From: Microbacterium sufflavum
Lineage (GTDB): Bacteria; Actinomycetota; Actinomycetes; Actinomycetales; Microbacteriaceae
Direction: 5' to 3'
Assembly (NCBI RefSeq): GCF_023101165.1
Contig: NZ_CP078076.1
Location: forward strand, 2,232,001 to 2,296,000
Length of the DNA: 64,000 nt
A program made the position numbers and the translations under genes. This document shows positions 9,518 to 17,369 of this stretch, in pieces. Position 1 is the first letter of the stretch, and every line of letters starts with the position of its first letter. The notes beneath the pieces are model-generated. The model was not told the origin of the DNA, made no database searches, and worked only from the letters and a program-made list of their open reading frames with translations.

Positions 9518-11875
9518 TCACCCGTCCTCGCGCGCTTCTCCGGGCTCCCGCCAGCGCGGCTGCGACGGCTCGGGGGTGAGCGGGGACTCCGGTGGCGGCG
9601 TGGGCAGGGTCACGGGCTCGCCCGCGGTGAGCTGCACCGCTCGGCCCGCGTGCCGCACCGTGACGGGGTCGCCCGCGCTCAGGCGGTAGGTCGTGTCGTC
9701 GGGCGTGATGTCGACGTGCAGGATGCACCCGTGCAGGCGCACGCCGAACCCGAGCCGCGTGATGTTGCGGGGGAGCCGGGGGTGGAACGAGAGGCCGGCG
9801 TCGCTGTCGCGCATGCCCCCGTAGCCCGCGGTGATACCGGTCCAGATGCCCGCGAGCGCCGCGATGTGGAGTCCCTCGGCGGTGTTGCCGTGGAGGTCGT
9901 CGAGGTCGAGCGCGGCGAGCTCCGCGAGGTACGCCGCGGCGAGGTCGAGGTGCCAGAGCTCCGCCGCGATCACCGCCTGCGCCATGGCCGAGAGTGAGGA
10001 GTCGCGCACCGTGAGGGCCTCGTAGTACGCGAACGCCCTGGCCTTCTCCTCCCGCGTGAACTCCTCGTGCTCCGTGTACAGCGCGAGCACCAGGTCGGCC
10101 TGCTTCGCGACCTGCTTCCGGTACAGGTCGAAGTACGGGAAGTGACTGTGCAGCGGGTACTGCTCGGGTCGCGTGGCGTCGAAGTCCCACACGGCATGCC
10201 GCGTCGACCCCGCGAACTGCTCGTGCACGCGGCGCCGCTCGTCGAACGGCACCGTCATCGCGTCAGCGGCGTCGTTCCAGCGCGAGACCTCGGCGTCGTC
10301 GACCCCGAGCCGCTCCGCGACCTCGATGTGGCGTCGGGCCGCGGCCACCGCGCCGCGCAGGTTCCGCCGCGCGGCCAGGTTCGTGTAGGTGTTGTCGTCC
10401 ACGATCGCGGAGTACTCGTCGGGGCCGGTGACCCCGTCGAGATGGAAGCCGCCGTCATCGTCCCAGCGGCCGAGCGACAGCCACAGCCGCGCGGTCTCGA
10501 TCAGGATCTCCGCGCCGGCGTCGCGCTCGAAGTCGCGGTCTCCCGTGGCCCTGACGTACTGCATCACGGCGCCGGCCACCGCCGCGTTGATGTGGAACGC
10601 CGCCGTGCTGGCCGGCCAGTAGCCGGAGCTCTCGCGGCCGTCGATCGTGCGCCAGGCGAAGGTCGCCCCGTCCAGGTGCAGAGTGCGCGCGCGTTCGCGG
10701 GCGTGATCGAGCGTCGCGTACCGCCAGCGCAGCGCCTGCAGGGCCACGTCGGGCGCGGTCGAGGTGAGCACGGGGAGCACGAACGCCTCGAAGTCCCAGA
10801 ACGTGTGCCCCTCGTAGCCGGAACCCGTGAGGCCCTTGCCCGGCACGGAGCGCACCTCGGCACGCGCCGCCGCCTGGAACACCTGGAAGAGCGCGTACCG
10901 CACGGCCTGCTGCAGACGGGGGTCGCCCTCGACCCGCACGTCGCCGCACTCCCAGTACGCATCGAGCGCCTCGCGCTGTCCCGTCGCGACCGCCTCCCAC
11001 CCGAGGCGCACGGCCTCCTCGACGGCCTCGTCCGCGCGGTCGCGAAGCGTCTGGGGCGTCAGCGAGTCCGACCACTCGTGGCCCACGAACTTCACGACCT
11101 CGAGCTCCTCGCCCGCCGCCAGAGCCACATGGATGCGGGTGCGCGCCAGGTCGCGGTCGGCCTCCACCGTGACCGTGGGCACGGTAGCGGCGGTCGAGGA
11201 AACCGTGTGATCGGCGCTCACCGCCACGTGGATGCCGCTGCGCCTGGTGCGGTGCAGCAGCGTGGTGCGCGACCCCAGCACCGCGGAGTCCACGGTCTGA
11301 AGCGGACGGGAGAGCAGCTCCTGCACACGGGGATCGGCGTGCGGCGAGGGCAGCGGCTCGTTCGCCAGCACCTCCGACAGGACCGTGACCGCCACGGGCT
11401 CCAGCGCCGTCACGCGATACCGTACAGCGGCGAGCGAGCGGTGCCGCAGCGACACGAGCCGGGTGGACGCGACCTGCACGCGCCGACCCGCCGCCGACTC
11501 CCACTCCAGCTCGCGGTGCAGCGTCCCGTCCCGCAGATCGAGGCGGCGCTCGTGCCGGTGCAGCGTGCCGTGCTCCACGTCGAACGGCTCATCGTCCACG
11601 AGCAGACGGATGAGCTGCCCGTTGGGCACGTTGATCACGCTCTGCCCGGTCTCCGGATAGCCGTAGCCGTCCTCGGCGTACGGCATCGGATGGTCTTCGA
11701 AGACCCCGTTGAGGTAGCTGCCGGCGACCCCGCGCGGGTCGCCCTCGTCGAGGTTGCCGCGCCAGCCGATGTGCCCGTTGGAGAGTCCGAACACCGACTC
11801 CTCCTGCGCCAGATGCTCGACATCCACCCCGGCGATGCTCACCGCCCACGGTTCGACGCGGAACGCCGCCGTCAT
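9518..11875 (-). CDS. glycoside hydrolase family 65 phosphorylase
   Basis: A 785-residue GH65 protein, the family of maltose, trehalose, kojibiose and nigerose phosphorylases, which split alpha-glucosides with phosphate to give beta-glucose 1-phosphate. The N-terminal sandwich domain begins WAVSIAGVDVEHLAQEESVF. The barrel carries GSGYEGHTFWDFEAFVLPVL and the general-acid motif GPDEYSAIVDDNTYTN, whose Glu is catalytic. The substrate is not clear. No beta-phosphoglucomutase, the usual partner, lies nearby. The start at 11875 has no Shine-Dalgarno sequence, but its ATG overlaps the TGA of a 25-codon leader ORF (ATGA), so translation is probably coupled. Confidence 0.9.
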   Translation of the reverse strand: MTAAFRVEPWAVSIAGVDVEHLAQEESVFGLSNGHIGWRGNLDEGDPRGVAGSYLNGVFEDHPMPYAEDGYGYPETGQSVINVPNGQLIRLLVDDEPFDVEHGTLHRHERRLDLRDGTLHRELEWESAAGRRVQVASTRLVSLRHRSLAAVRYRVTALEPVAVTVLSEVLANEPLPSPHADPRVQELLSRPLQTVDSAVLGSRTTLLHRTRRSGIHVAVSADHTVSSTAATVPTVTVEADRDLARTRIHVALAAGEELEVVKFVGHEWSDSLTPQTLRDRADEAVEEAVRLGWEAVATGQREALDAYWECGDVRVEGDPRLQQAVRYALFQVFQAAARAEVRSVPGKGLTGSGYEGHTFWDFEAFVLPVLTSTAPDVALQALRWRYATLDHARERARTLHLDGATFAWRTIDGRESSGYWPASTAAFHINAAVAGAVMQYVRATGDRDFERDAGAEILIETARLWLSLGRWDDDGGFHLDGVTGPDEYSAIVDDNTYTNLAARRNLRGAVAAARRHIEVAERLGVDDAEVSRWNDAADAMTVPFDERRRVHEQFAGSTRHAVWDFDATRPEQYPLHSHFPYFDLYRKQVAKQADLVLALYTEHEEFTREEKARAFAYYEALTVRDSSLSAMAQAVIAAELWHLDLAAAYLAELAALDLDDLHGNTAEGLHIAALAGIWTGITAGYGGMRDSDAGLSFHPRLPRNITRLGFGVRLHGCILHVDITPDDTTYRLSAGDPVTVRHAGRAVQLTAGEPVTLPTPPPESPLTPEPSQPRWREPGEAREDG

Positions 11876-11949
11876 GCCCGTGCGGTCCGGACGTCGCGCG
11901 GACGGCGGGGCCGTTCGGGGAAGTGCGGGGCGGGGGCGACGTGGAGCAT
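11872..11949 (-). CDS. 25-codon leader ORF coupled to the GH65 gene
   Basis: A small open frame, MLHVAPAPHFPERPRRPR followed by DVRTARA, rich in Pro and Arg. It starts at an ATG with AGAAGGGA about 7 bases upstream, and its TGA overlaps the ATG of the GH65 gene by four bases. The downstream gene has no ribosome binding site of its own, so ribosomes finishing the leader would re-initiate there. The peptide has no known relative. Prolines and rare-site pausing could make it regulatory, but that is inference. Confidence 0.5.
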   Translation of the reverse strand: MLHVAPAPHFPERPRRPRDVRTARA

Positions 11950-12152
11950 GGCGTTCCCTTCTGCCGAGGACCGGGAACTGCGACGCTAGCGCGGGGTCCT
12001 CACGGGGACGAGGGAGTTGCGCCGAGCCCGGCGCGTCGGGTAGACGACGGCCCCCCGCGCTCGCGCCTCGGGCGACGGCGAGCGGATAGCCGGTGCTCGC
12101 CCCCGCCGTCAACCCCTGGTCCCCGCCCCGTGGTGCAGACCAGGGTGGTCGC

Positions 12153-13550
12153 ATGGCGGAGGATTCTCAGGAGAACACGGACCCGATCGCTGGCTTCCTG
12201 CGCGCGAACCTCGATGAGATCGTCGACCGGCTCTCCGCCTGGGTCGCGATTCCCTCGGTGTCGGCGGACCCTGACAGGCGGCAGGACGTGGAGCGCTCCG
12301 CCCGATGGATCGCGGGGGAGCTGCGCGACGTGGGACTGCGCACGACCCTCCTTCCGGTCGGCGAGTCCGTGACGGTGTACGGCGAGAGCGCGCCCGTCCC
12401 TGGGGCTCCCACCGTGCTGGTCTACAGCCACCACGACGTACGCCACGCCAAACCGGAGGAGTGGAGCGAGACCGCGCCGTTCACCCCCGTGCGCCGCGAC
12501 GGACGACTGTACGGCCGCGGGGCGTCGGACGCGAAGGGACAGGTGCTCGCGCACGTCTGGGCGCTGCGCGCCGTTGCGGCTGTCGACGGCGCGCTCCCGC
12601 GCGTGAACCTCAAGCTGCTGATCGACGGGGAGGAGGAGATCGGATCGCCGAACCTCCGCCGTCTGCTCGACGAGGAGCCGGAGCGCTTCGCCTGCGATCT
12701 CGTCGTCTTCTCCGACACGATCCAGTGGCGGGTGGATGTCCCCGCCCCGGTGACCTCGATGCGCGGCACGCTGACGGCGACGCTCACGATCAGGGGACCG
12801 GAGCGCGACGTGCACAGCGGTGTCGCGTCCGGGGTCACGCTCAACCCGGCGCTCGTGCTGTCCCGCGTGCTCGGCGGACTGCATCACCCGGACGGGCGCA
12901 TCGCGATCCCCGGCTTCCATGACCGCGTCGCCGAGACCTCCGCCGAGCGCAGGGCGGAGTTCGCCGCCCTGCCGTTCGACGAGCAGGACTGGATCACGCG
13001 CACCGAGACCCGGGCGATCGTCGGCGAGGACGGGTTCACGCCGCTGGAGCGTCTGTGGACGCGTCCGGCGATCGAGGTCATCTCGCTGCTCGCCGGCGAT
13101 CCGGACGGCATCGAGCGATCGGTCGTCCCGCGCGAGGCCACGGCATCGCTCAGTGTGCGGACCGTGCCCGACCAGCGCATCCCGGACATCGCGGACCTGC
13201 TCCGCTCCCACGTGGCCGCCGTGATGCCCGACGGGGCGACCTACACGCTCGAGGTCGACGAGGACATCGCCCAGGAGCCGTACGTCTCGCCCCCTGGCGA
13301 GGTGGCCGACGCGCTCGAACGGGCCCTCGGCCGCGGATTCGGCATCCCGGTGCAGGGTCGCATGGGCAACGCCGGGGGAGGCCCGGCCGACTGGCTGTCG
13401 CGACACCTCGACGCTCCCGTGCACTTCCTCGGCACGGGTCTTCCCGAGGACCACTGGCACGCGAGCGACGAGAGTCTCGACCTGGGGATGTTCGTGGGCG
13501 GTGCCGCGACGCTCGCTCACCTGTGGCGCGAACTGGGGCGCCCACGATGA
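12153..13550 (+). CDS. M20-family dipeptidase/metallopeptidase
   Basis: A 465-residue zinc peptidase of the M20 family (PepV/CNDP-like). The metal ligands are visible in YSHHDVRHAKP (about residues 90-100), GRGASDAKGQVL and LIDGEEEIGSPN, whose Glu-Glu is the catalytic base region. A dimerisation-domain histidine follows in RDVHSGVASG, and WHASDE near the C-terminus supplies the last zinc ligand. Members hydrolyse di- and tripeptides or N-acyl amino acids in the cytoplasm. The ATG at 12153 was chosen because the similarity starts there. It is divergent from the GH65 gene across 203 bp and is followed by a strong hairpin. Confidence 0.9.
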   Translation: MAEDSQENTDPIAGFLRANLDEIVDRLSAWVAIPSVSADPDRRQDVERSARWIAGELRDVGLRTTLLPVGESVTVYGESAPVPGAPTVLVYSHHDVRHAKPEEWSETAPFTPVRRDGRLYGRGASDAKGQVLAHVWALRAVAAVDGALPRVNLKLLIDGEEEIGSPNLRRLLDEEPERFACDLVVFSDTIQWRVDVPAPVTSMRGTLTATLTIRGPERDVHSGVASGVTLNPALVLSRVLGGLHHPDGRIAIPGFHDRVAETSAERRAEFAALPFDEQDWITRTETRAIVGEDGFTPLERLWTRPAIEVISLLAGDPDGIERSVVPREATASLSVRTVPDQRIPDIADLLRSHVAAVMPDGATYTLEVDEDIAQEPYVSPPGEVADALERALGRGFGIPVQGRMGNAGGGPADWLSRHLDAPVHFLGTGLPEDHWHASDESLDLGMFVGGAATLAHLWRELGRPR

Positions 13551-13552
13551 CT

Positions 13553-13591
13553 CCGCCGGGGGTCGCGAGGAGGAGGCGCGGCCCCCGGCGG
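13553..13591 (+). terminator. terminator after the M20 peptidase gene
   Basis: A perfect 10-bp repeat (CCGCCGGGGG at 13553-13562, CCCCCGGCGG at 13582-13591) with an inner CGCG/CGCG pair, starting 3 bases after the stop. No T run follows. Confidence 0.6.
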
Positions 13592-13593
13592 GC

Positions 13594-13664
13594 TACGCTG
13601 GACGCAGGCGGTCTCGGCCGCGGCGCGGGTCGCAGGAGCCCGGCGTGGACGACCGCCTGCGTCC
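13594..13664 (+). promoter_or_regulatory. promoter and structured leader of the 13697 gene
   Basis: A -10 box, TACGCT, lies at 13594-13599. The predicted transcript then opens with a perfect 14-bp stem, GGACGCAGGCGGTC (13600-13613) paired with 13651-13664. It encloses 37 GC-rich bases that can fold further. The ribosome binding site GAGGAG (13681) follows. It could be a regulatory leader or simply a stable 5' end; no known riboswitch class was recognised. Confidence 0.45.
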
Positions 13665-13696
13665 CTGACACCGACGGCACGAGGAGACCGACGCCG

Positions 13697-14266
13697 ATGA
13701 CCGACACCCAGATCTTCGAGCCAGACGGCCGCGCCATCCCCTTCGTGGACGAGGGCGACGGACCCGTCAAGCTGGTGCTCATCCAGGAGCGCGACCTGGC
13801 CGCCGACGTGCTCGGTGTCGTGGGGCACTACCTCGCCGAGGAGGCCGGATTCCACGTGCTGCGCATCGGACACCGCGCGGACGGCGTCGACGCCTCGCTC
13901 GACGACCGCGTGGCGGACGCGCTCGCCGTGATCGACCACGTGGGCCTCGAAGACACCTGGATCGGCGGACACGGCTTCGGAGGCACGGTCGCCCGCTCCT
14001 TCGCCGTCGCGCACCCCGACCGGGTGAACGGGCTGGCGCTGCTGGGGGTGGAGGACGTGGAGGTTCCGCTGGCTCCGGTGATCCCGGTGCTGCTGATCCA
14101 GGGGACCGACGACACGGACACCCCGGAGACGAACGCCGAGCGCCTGCAGGCCGCCGCTCCCGAGCGCGCGAGCATCAAGCGGATCGACGGCGGAGGCCAC
14201 CTCTTCCCCATGACACACCCGATCGAGACCGCCGTGGTGCTCGAGGAGTACCTCGACTGGGACTGA
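13697..14266 (+). CDS. alpha/beta-hydrolase-fold protein lacking the nucleophile
   Basis: A 189-residue protein with the alpha/beta-hydrolase layout but no lid domain. The nucleophile elbow, normally GxSxG, reads GGHGFGGTVARSF, so glycine sits where serine, cysteine or aspartate is needed. The acidic and histidine positions remain (LLIQGTDDTDTPE and DGGGHLFPMTHP). It may be a binding or structural protein, or use another mechanism, and calling it a hydrolase would be unsafe. The ATG at 13697 has GAGGAG 10 bases upstream. It follows a structured leader and ends at a bidirectional terminator. Confidence 0.78.
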   Translation: MTDTQIFEPDGRAIPFVDEGDGPVKLVLIQERDLAADVLGVVGHYLAEEAGFHVLRIGHRADGVDASLDDRVADALAVIDHVGLEDTWIGGHGFGGTVARSFAVAHPDRVNGLALLGVEDVEVPLAPVIPVLLIQGTDDTDTPETNAERLQAAAPERASIKRIDGGGHLFPMTHPIETAVVLEEYLDWD

Positions 14267-14272
14267 ACGCAC

Positions 14273-14303
14273 GGATGCCGCGACCGAGTCGGCCGCGGCA
14301 TCC
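14273..14303. terminator. bidirectional terminator
   Basis: GGATGCCGCG (14273-14282) pairs perfectly with CGCGGCATCC (14294-14303) between convergent genes. Confidence 0.7.
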
Positions 14304-14315
14304 GGAGTCCGTGGG

Positions 14316-14615
14316 TCAGGCGACCTGCGGGAGCACCGCGAAGGAGACGGAGCCCTCGTCGTCGACTCCCGCGTCCAGGATCTTGTCGTCGAGAGCGGCC
14401 GCGGCCGCATCGTCGAGGAACAGGCGCGTTCCCTGGACCTCCACGACCTGATCCGCCGGTTCCGGGTCGGCCGTCACGGCGACGGCGAGGTGCGCCGCCC
14501 CTGCGTCATCCTGAGCCGGGGCGGAGTGGATCCGCAGACCCGCGTCCGGCGCGTCGTTCTGTCGACTCACGAGGGTCGAGACGATGGCGGTGGCGTTGTC
14601 GGTGAGGGTGAGCAC
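14316..14615 (-). CDS. HesB/IscA-like protein without cysteines
   Basis: A 99-residue protein that resembles actinobacterial proteins annotated as HesB-type Fe-S cluster biogenesis factors: LTLTDNATAIVSTLV at the N-terminus, GLRIHSAP in the middle and LFLDDAAAAALDDKILDAGV later. True A-type carriers bind clusters through three cysteines, the last two in CGC near the C-terminus. This protein has no cysteine, and the C-terminus ends SFAVLPQVA. An Fe-S role is therefore doubtful. The GTG at 14615 was chosen because GGAAAGGAG lies just upstream; longer versions do not fit. It is 106 bp downstream of the GNAT gene on the same strand. Confidence 0.75.
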   Translation of the reverse strand: MLTLTDNATAIVSTLVSRQNDAPDAGLRIHSAPAQDDAGAAHLAVAVTADPEPADQVVEVQGTRLFLDDAAAAALDDKILDAGVDDEGSVSFAVLPQVA

Positions 14616-14721
14616 GAAGCTCTCCTTTCCGGTCGGGTCGTGCCGCGGTCGCGACACGTGCTTCCACGATCCCCGTCACCGCCGCGAGCCTCCACCCCCT
14701 TGCGTCATCCGAGCCTCGCGT

Positions 14722-15210
14722 TTACTCTCGCAGCCGCTTGCGCAGGAACACCTGCGCGGTGCCGTCCCCGTCGGGCACGCGCTCGTGCTCGACGTAGCCG
14801 CACGACTCGTACAGCCGGATGTTCGCCTCGCTGAGGCTTCCCGTGAACAGCTCGGCGACCGGTGCCCGCGACGCCTGCTCCGCGGCCTCCAGCAACCGCC
14901 GGCCGATGCCCTCGCCCTGCATGTCGGGCGCGATGGCGATGCGCCCGATGAGCAGCAGGTCGTCCTTCTCGACGTACCGGATCGCGCCGACCAGCCGTCC
15001 GTCGACGCGAGCCGTGAAACCGGACTCGGACCGCAGCTCGGCCTCCAGCTCCGCGAGCGTCTGGGTCAGCGGCGGCATGTCCACGCTGCCGTAGATCGCC
15101 GCTTCCGACACGAAGGCCGCGCGCTGGACGGTCAGCACCTCGCCCGCGTCGGCGTCGCTGATCGGCGAGATCACGATCTCGGGGCCCTCGTTCTGTTCGG
15201 TGCTGGTCAC
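14722..15210 (-). CDS. GNAT-family N-acetyltransferase
   Basis: A 162-residue GCN5-related acetyltransferase. The acetyl-CoA pyrophosphate loop is visible in IAIAPDMQGEGIGRRLLEAAE (Q/RxxGxG/A motif as QGEGIG at about residues 106-111). Motif B follows as LYESCGYVEHERV. The acceptor substrate cannot be inferred. The start is a GTG at 15210 with a purine-rich AGAGAGGCGG upstream. It is divergent from dps across 119 bp. Confidence 0.86.
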   Translation of the reverse strand: MTSTEQNEGPEIVISPISDADAGEVLTVQRAAFVSEAAIYGSVDMPPLTQTLAELEAELRSESGFTARVDGRLVGAIRYVEKDDLLLIGRIAIAPDMQGEGIGRRLLEAAEQASRAPVAELFTGSLSEANIRLYESCGYVEHERVPDGDGTAQVFLRKRLRE

Positions 15211-15329
15211 GCTTCCGCCTCTCTCTGCGTCCGGGGGACTCCGCCACGTTCGACCGTGAGCCCGGCGAGTGTCAACCCCCTCGATCCGGCGAGGCGCGGG
15301 CGGCTACGGTCGCGGCAGGAGGTCACATC

Positions 15330-15881
15330 ATGGCAGACACCAAGACGAAGAAGACCGGCGGCGCGAAGAGCGGCGCGAGCACGCGGGCCAAGACCACCCG
15401 GCAGCAGAACGCGGAGAAAGGGTTCACCGCTTCGCCCACGCTCGCCGCGAACCTGCAGGCGGTGCTCGTCGACCTGATCGAGCTCTCGCTGCAGGGCAAG
15501 CAGGCACACTGGAACGTCGTGGGGAGGAACTTCCGCGACACGCACCGCCAGCTCGACGAGATCATCGAGGATGCGCGCACGTTCAGCGACACCATCGCAG
15601 AGCGGATGCGCGCGCTGCACGCGGTGCCGGACGGTCGCAGCGCCACCATCGCGAAGACCACCACGCTGCCCGAGTTCCCCACCGGCGAGGTCTCGACCAC
15701 CGAGACGACCGACCTCGTGACCGAGCGGCTCGAGGCGACGGTGGCCACGCTGCGCGGGGTGCACGATGACGTGGACGAGGAGGACCCCACCTCGGCCGAT
15801 CTGCTGCACGCCGTGATCGAGCGCCTGGAGCAGTTCGCCTGGATGGTGAGCGCCGAGAACCGCAGGCCCGCCGGCCGCTGA
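15330..15881 (+). CDS. dps: Dps-family DNA-protection ferritin
   Basis: A 183-residue Dps protein that stores iron, uses peroxide to oxidise it and binds DNA in starvation. The ferroxidase residues at the dimer interface are in KQAHWNVVGRNF and THRQLDEIIEDAR. An N-terminal tail of about 30 residues has many Lys and Arg (KTKKTGGAKSG, then RAKTTRQQNAEKG), which suggests direct DNA binding as in E. coli Dps. The ATG at 15330 has AGGAGG 8 bases upstream and a possible -10 box TACGGT at 15305-15310. A hairpin at 15900-15940 separates it from the convergent gene. Confidence 0.95.
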   Translation: MADTKTKKTGGAKSGASTRAKTTRQQNAEKGFTASPTLAANLQAVLVDLIELSLQGKQAHWNVVGRNFRDTHRQLDEIIEDARTFSDTIAERMRALHAVPDGRSATIAKTTTLPEFPTGEVSTTETTDLVTERLEATVATLRGVHDDVDEEDPTSADLLHAVIERLEQFAWMVSAENRRPAGR

Positions 15882-15899
15882 GGACCGGAGTGGAGAGCC

Positions 15900-15940
15900 A
15901 TCGCCGTCGCCGTCGCGCACCCGCGCGCGGCGGCGGCGAT
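15900..15940. terminator. hairpin between convergent genes
   Basis: ATCGCCG (15900-15906) pairs with CGGCGAT (15934-15940), enclosing further GC pairs. It touches the stop of the minus-strand gene. No T run is present. Confidence 0.5.
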
Positions 15941-16464
15941 CAGGTGTCGGCGCGAGCCCTCGCACGCGCGCGCCGCAGGAATCCCGGCAGCGCCATCCAC
16001 AGTCCCGTGACCAGCACGAGCGCCGCGATCAGCGCGACGAGTCCAGCGGTGCGGTTCACGGTGAAGTCGACGATGAGCGTCGTGACACCGATCGTGAGCG
16101 CACCGATCACCACCAGGTCCACCTTAACGATGCGCGCCGCGATACGGACGAGCTCCGGCTTCTGCCGGGTGCCGAACAGCGCCCGGTGCATGCCGACAGG
16201 AGCGAGGGCGAGGATGGTCGCGATCGCGGCCAGGGCCACCAGCACCACGTACAGATCGCGCTGCAGCTCGTCCATGTCGGTGAAGCGCGGCTGGAACGCC
16301 ACGGCGAGCAGGAACCCGGTGAGGATCTGCGTGCCGGTCTGCATCACCCGCAGCTCCTGCAGCAGCTCATCCCAGTTGCGGTCGGCGCGCTCATTCGGGG
16401 TCTCGTCACGGCCGTCGTCGCGGTCATCCCGATCGTCCGGGCCACGGCGTGCATCTGCTCTCAT
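15940..16464 (-). CDS. DUF6328-like four-helix membrane protein
   Basis: A 174-residue membrane protein. A highly charged, Asp/Arg-rich N-terminus (residues 1-30) is followed by ELLQELRVMQTGTQILTGFLL, a stretch typical of DUF6328. Hydrophobic segments lie at about 44-58, 70-92, 115-134 and 139-160, and the tail RRARARARADT is basic. The function is unknown. The ATG at 16464 was preferred because the upstream frame has no family-like sequence. The bases before it (GAGACT, then six bases, then ATG) are close to the leaderless pattern seen elsewhere in the window. Confidence 0.78.
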   Translation of the reverse strand: MRADARRGPDDRDDRDDGRDETPNERADRNWDELLQELRVMQTGTQILTGFLLAVAFQPRFTDMDELQRDLYVVLVALAAIATILALAPVGMHRALFGTRQKPELVRIAARIVKVDLVVIGALTIGVTTLIVDFTVNRTAGLVALIAALVLVTGLWMALPGFLRRARARARADT

Positions 16465-16545
16465 AGCCTCAGTCTCGTGGCGCGGCTCCGGTCGTGTCCA
16501 GAAGGTTGCGCCCCGGCTCGCCGCCCCCTTTCGAAAGGACTCGAA

Positions 16546-16749
16546 ATGACGCTTCCCCCGATCGACGAGTGGTGGCCGGAGTTGTCCGACGACGCGCGCC
16601 GTGCGGTCATCGGCAGCGGATCCCGGCACCTGGACGAGGATGTGCGCGAGGAGATCCGGGAGATCACGGGCGCCGTGGTCGGCATGATCGAGACGCTGTC
16701 CGAGGACGACCTCGCGTACGCGCGGAAGCACGCGCCGGACGACGAGTGA
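16546..16749 (+). CDS. small acidic protein, unknown function
   Basis: A 67-residue soluble protein that I do not recognise. It begins MTLPPIDEWWPELSDDARR and ends with DDLAYARKHAPDDE. It is acidic, probably helical throughout, and has two adjacent tryptophans near the N-terminus. The start at 16546 follows CGAAAGGAC, a fair ribosome binding site. Codon use is like that of the neighbours. It is divergent from the DUF6328-like gene and convergent with the PlsC-like gene. Confidence 0.6.
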   Translation: MTLPPIDEWWPELSDDARRAVIGSGSRHLDEDVREEIREITGAVVGMIETLSEDDLAYARKHAPDDE

Positions 16750-16794
16750 GCGAGCGGGAGACCCGGGGCGGTCAGGCGCTCCCGGTCTCCTCGC
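16750..16794. terminator. possible terminator overlapping the PlsC stop
   Basis: GCGA plus GGAGACC (16750-16763) pair with GGTCTCC plus TCGC (16784-16794) between convergent genes. The repeat runs into the minus-strand coding end. Confidence 0.4.
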
Positions 16795-17347
16795 GCAGCC
16801 GCGGCTCGGTCCGCCGCTCGGGACGGACGCCGTGCTTGTCGGCGTAGAACGCGCGGATGCGGTCCATGTCGGCGGAGACGTCGCCGGTCAGCTCCATCGT
16901 GGGGCCGAGCCCGGTCGTCATGGTCGCGCGGTCCACGAAACCCAGGGTCACGGGCATGCCGGTCTCCCGTGCGATGCGGTAGAAGCCCGACTTCCAGTAC
17001 GCGTTCCCGCCGCGGGTGCCGTCGGGCGTCACCACCAGGCCGAACACGGTCCCGGCGTGCACCTGCGCGACCACCTCGCCCACGACCCTCGCTGGGTCGG
17101 CGCGATCCACGGGGATGCCGCCGAGGCGTCGCATGATCGTGCCGCGCCAGCGGTGGAACAGGCTCTTCTTGCCCAGCCAGTGCACGTCGATGCCGAGCCG
17201 CCAGGCGATGGCGAGCATCAGGACGAAGTCCCAGTTGGAGGTGTGCGGGGCGCCGATCAGCACGGTGGGGCGGTCCGGCGCGCGGCCGCCGGCGAGCGTC
17301 CAGCGGCTGAACGCCCAGAACACGCGGGCGAGGAGTCGTCTGAGCAT
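16772..17347 (-). CDS. PlsC-type 1-acylglycerol-3-phosphate acyltransferase
   Basis: A 191-residue acyltransferase of the PlsC/LPLAT superfamily, which moves acyl chains to lysophosphatidate or related acceptors at the membrane. The catalytic HX4D box is PHTSNWDF (about residues 34-41). The glycerol-phosphate motif appears as VTPDGTRGG in place of the usual FPEGTRS, so the acceptor may differ from ordinary PlsC. A hydrophobic N-terminus (LLARVFWAFSRW) may touch the membrane. The ATG at 17347 lies six bases after TAGCGT on the minus strand. It is 22 bp downstream of the AhpD-like gene and may also be read through from it. Confidence 0.85.
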   Translation of the reverse strand: MLRRLLARVFWAFSRWTLAGGRAPDRPTVLIGAPHTSNWDFVLMLAIAWRLGIDVHWLGKKSLFHRWRGTIMRRLGGIPVDRADPARVVGEVVAQVHAGTVFGLVVTPDGTRGGNAYWKSGFYRIARETGMPVTLGFVDRATMTTGLGPTMELTGDVSADMDRIRAFYADKHGVRPERRTEPRLREETGSA

Positions 17348-17353
17348 CCGTCC

Positions 17354-17359
17354 ACGCTA
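17354..17359 (-). promoter_or_regulatory. -10 box of leaderless promoter for the PlsC-like gene
   Basis: TAGCGT on the minus strand, six bases before the ATG at 17347. Confidence 0.55.
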
Positions 17360-17369
17360 GGGGAGCGGC

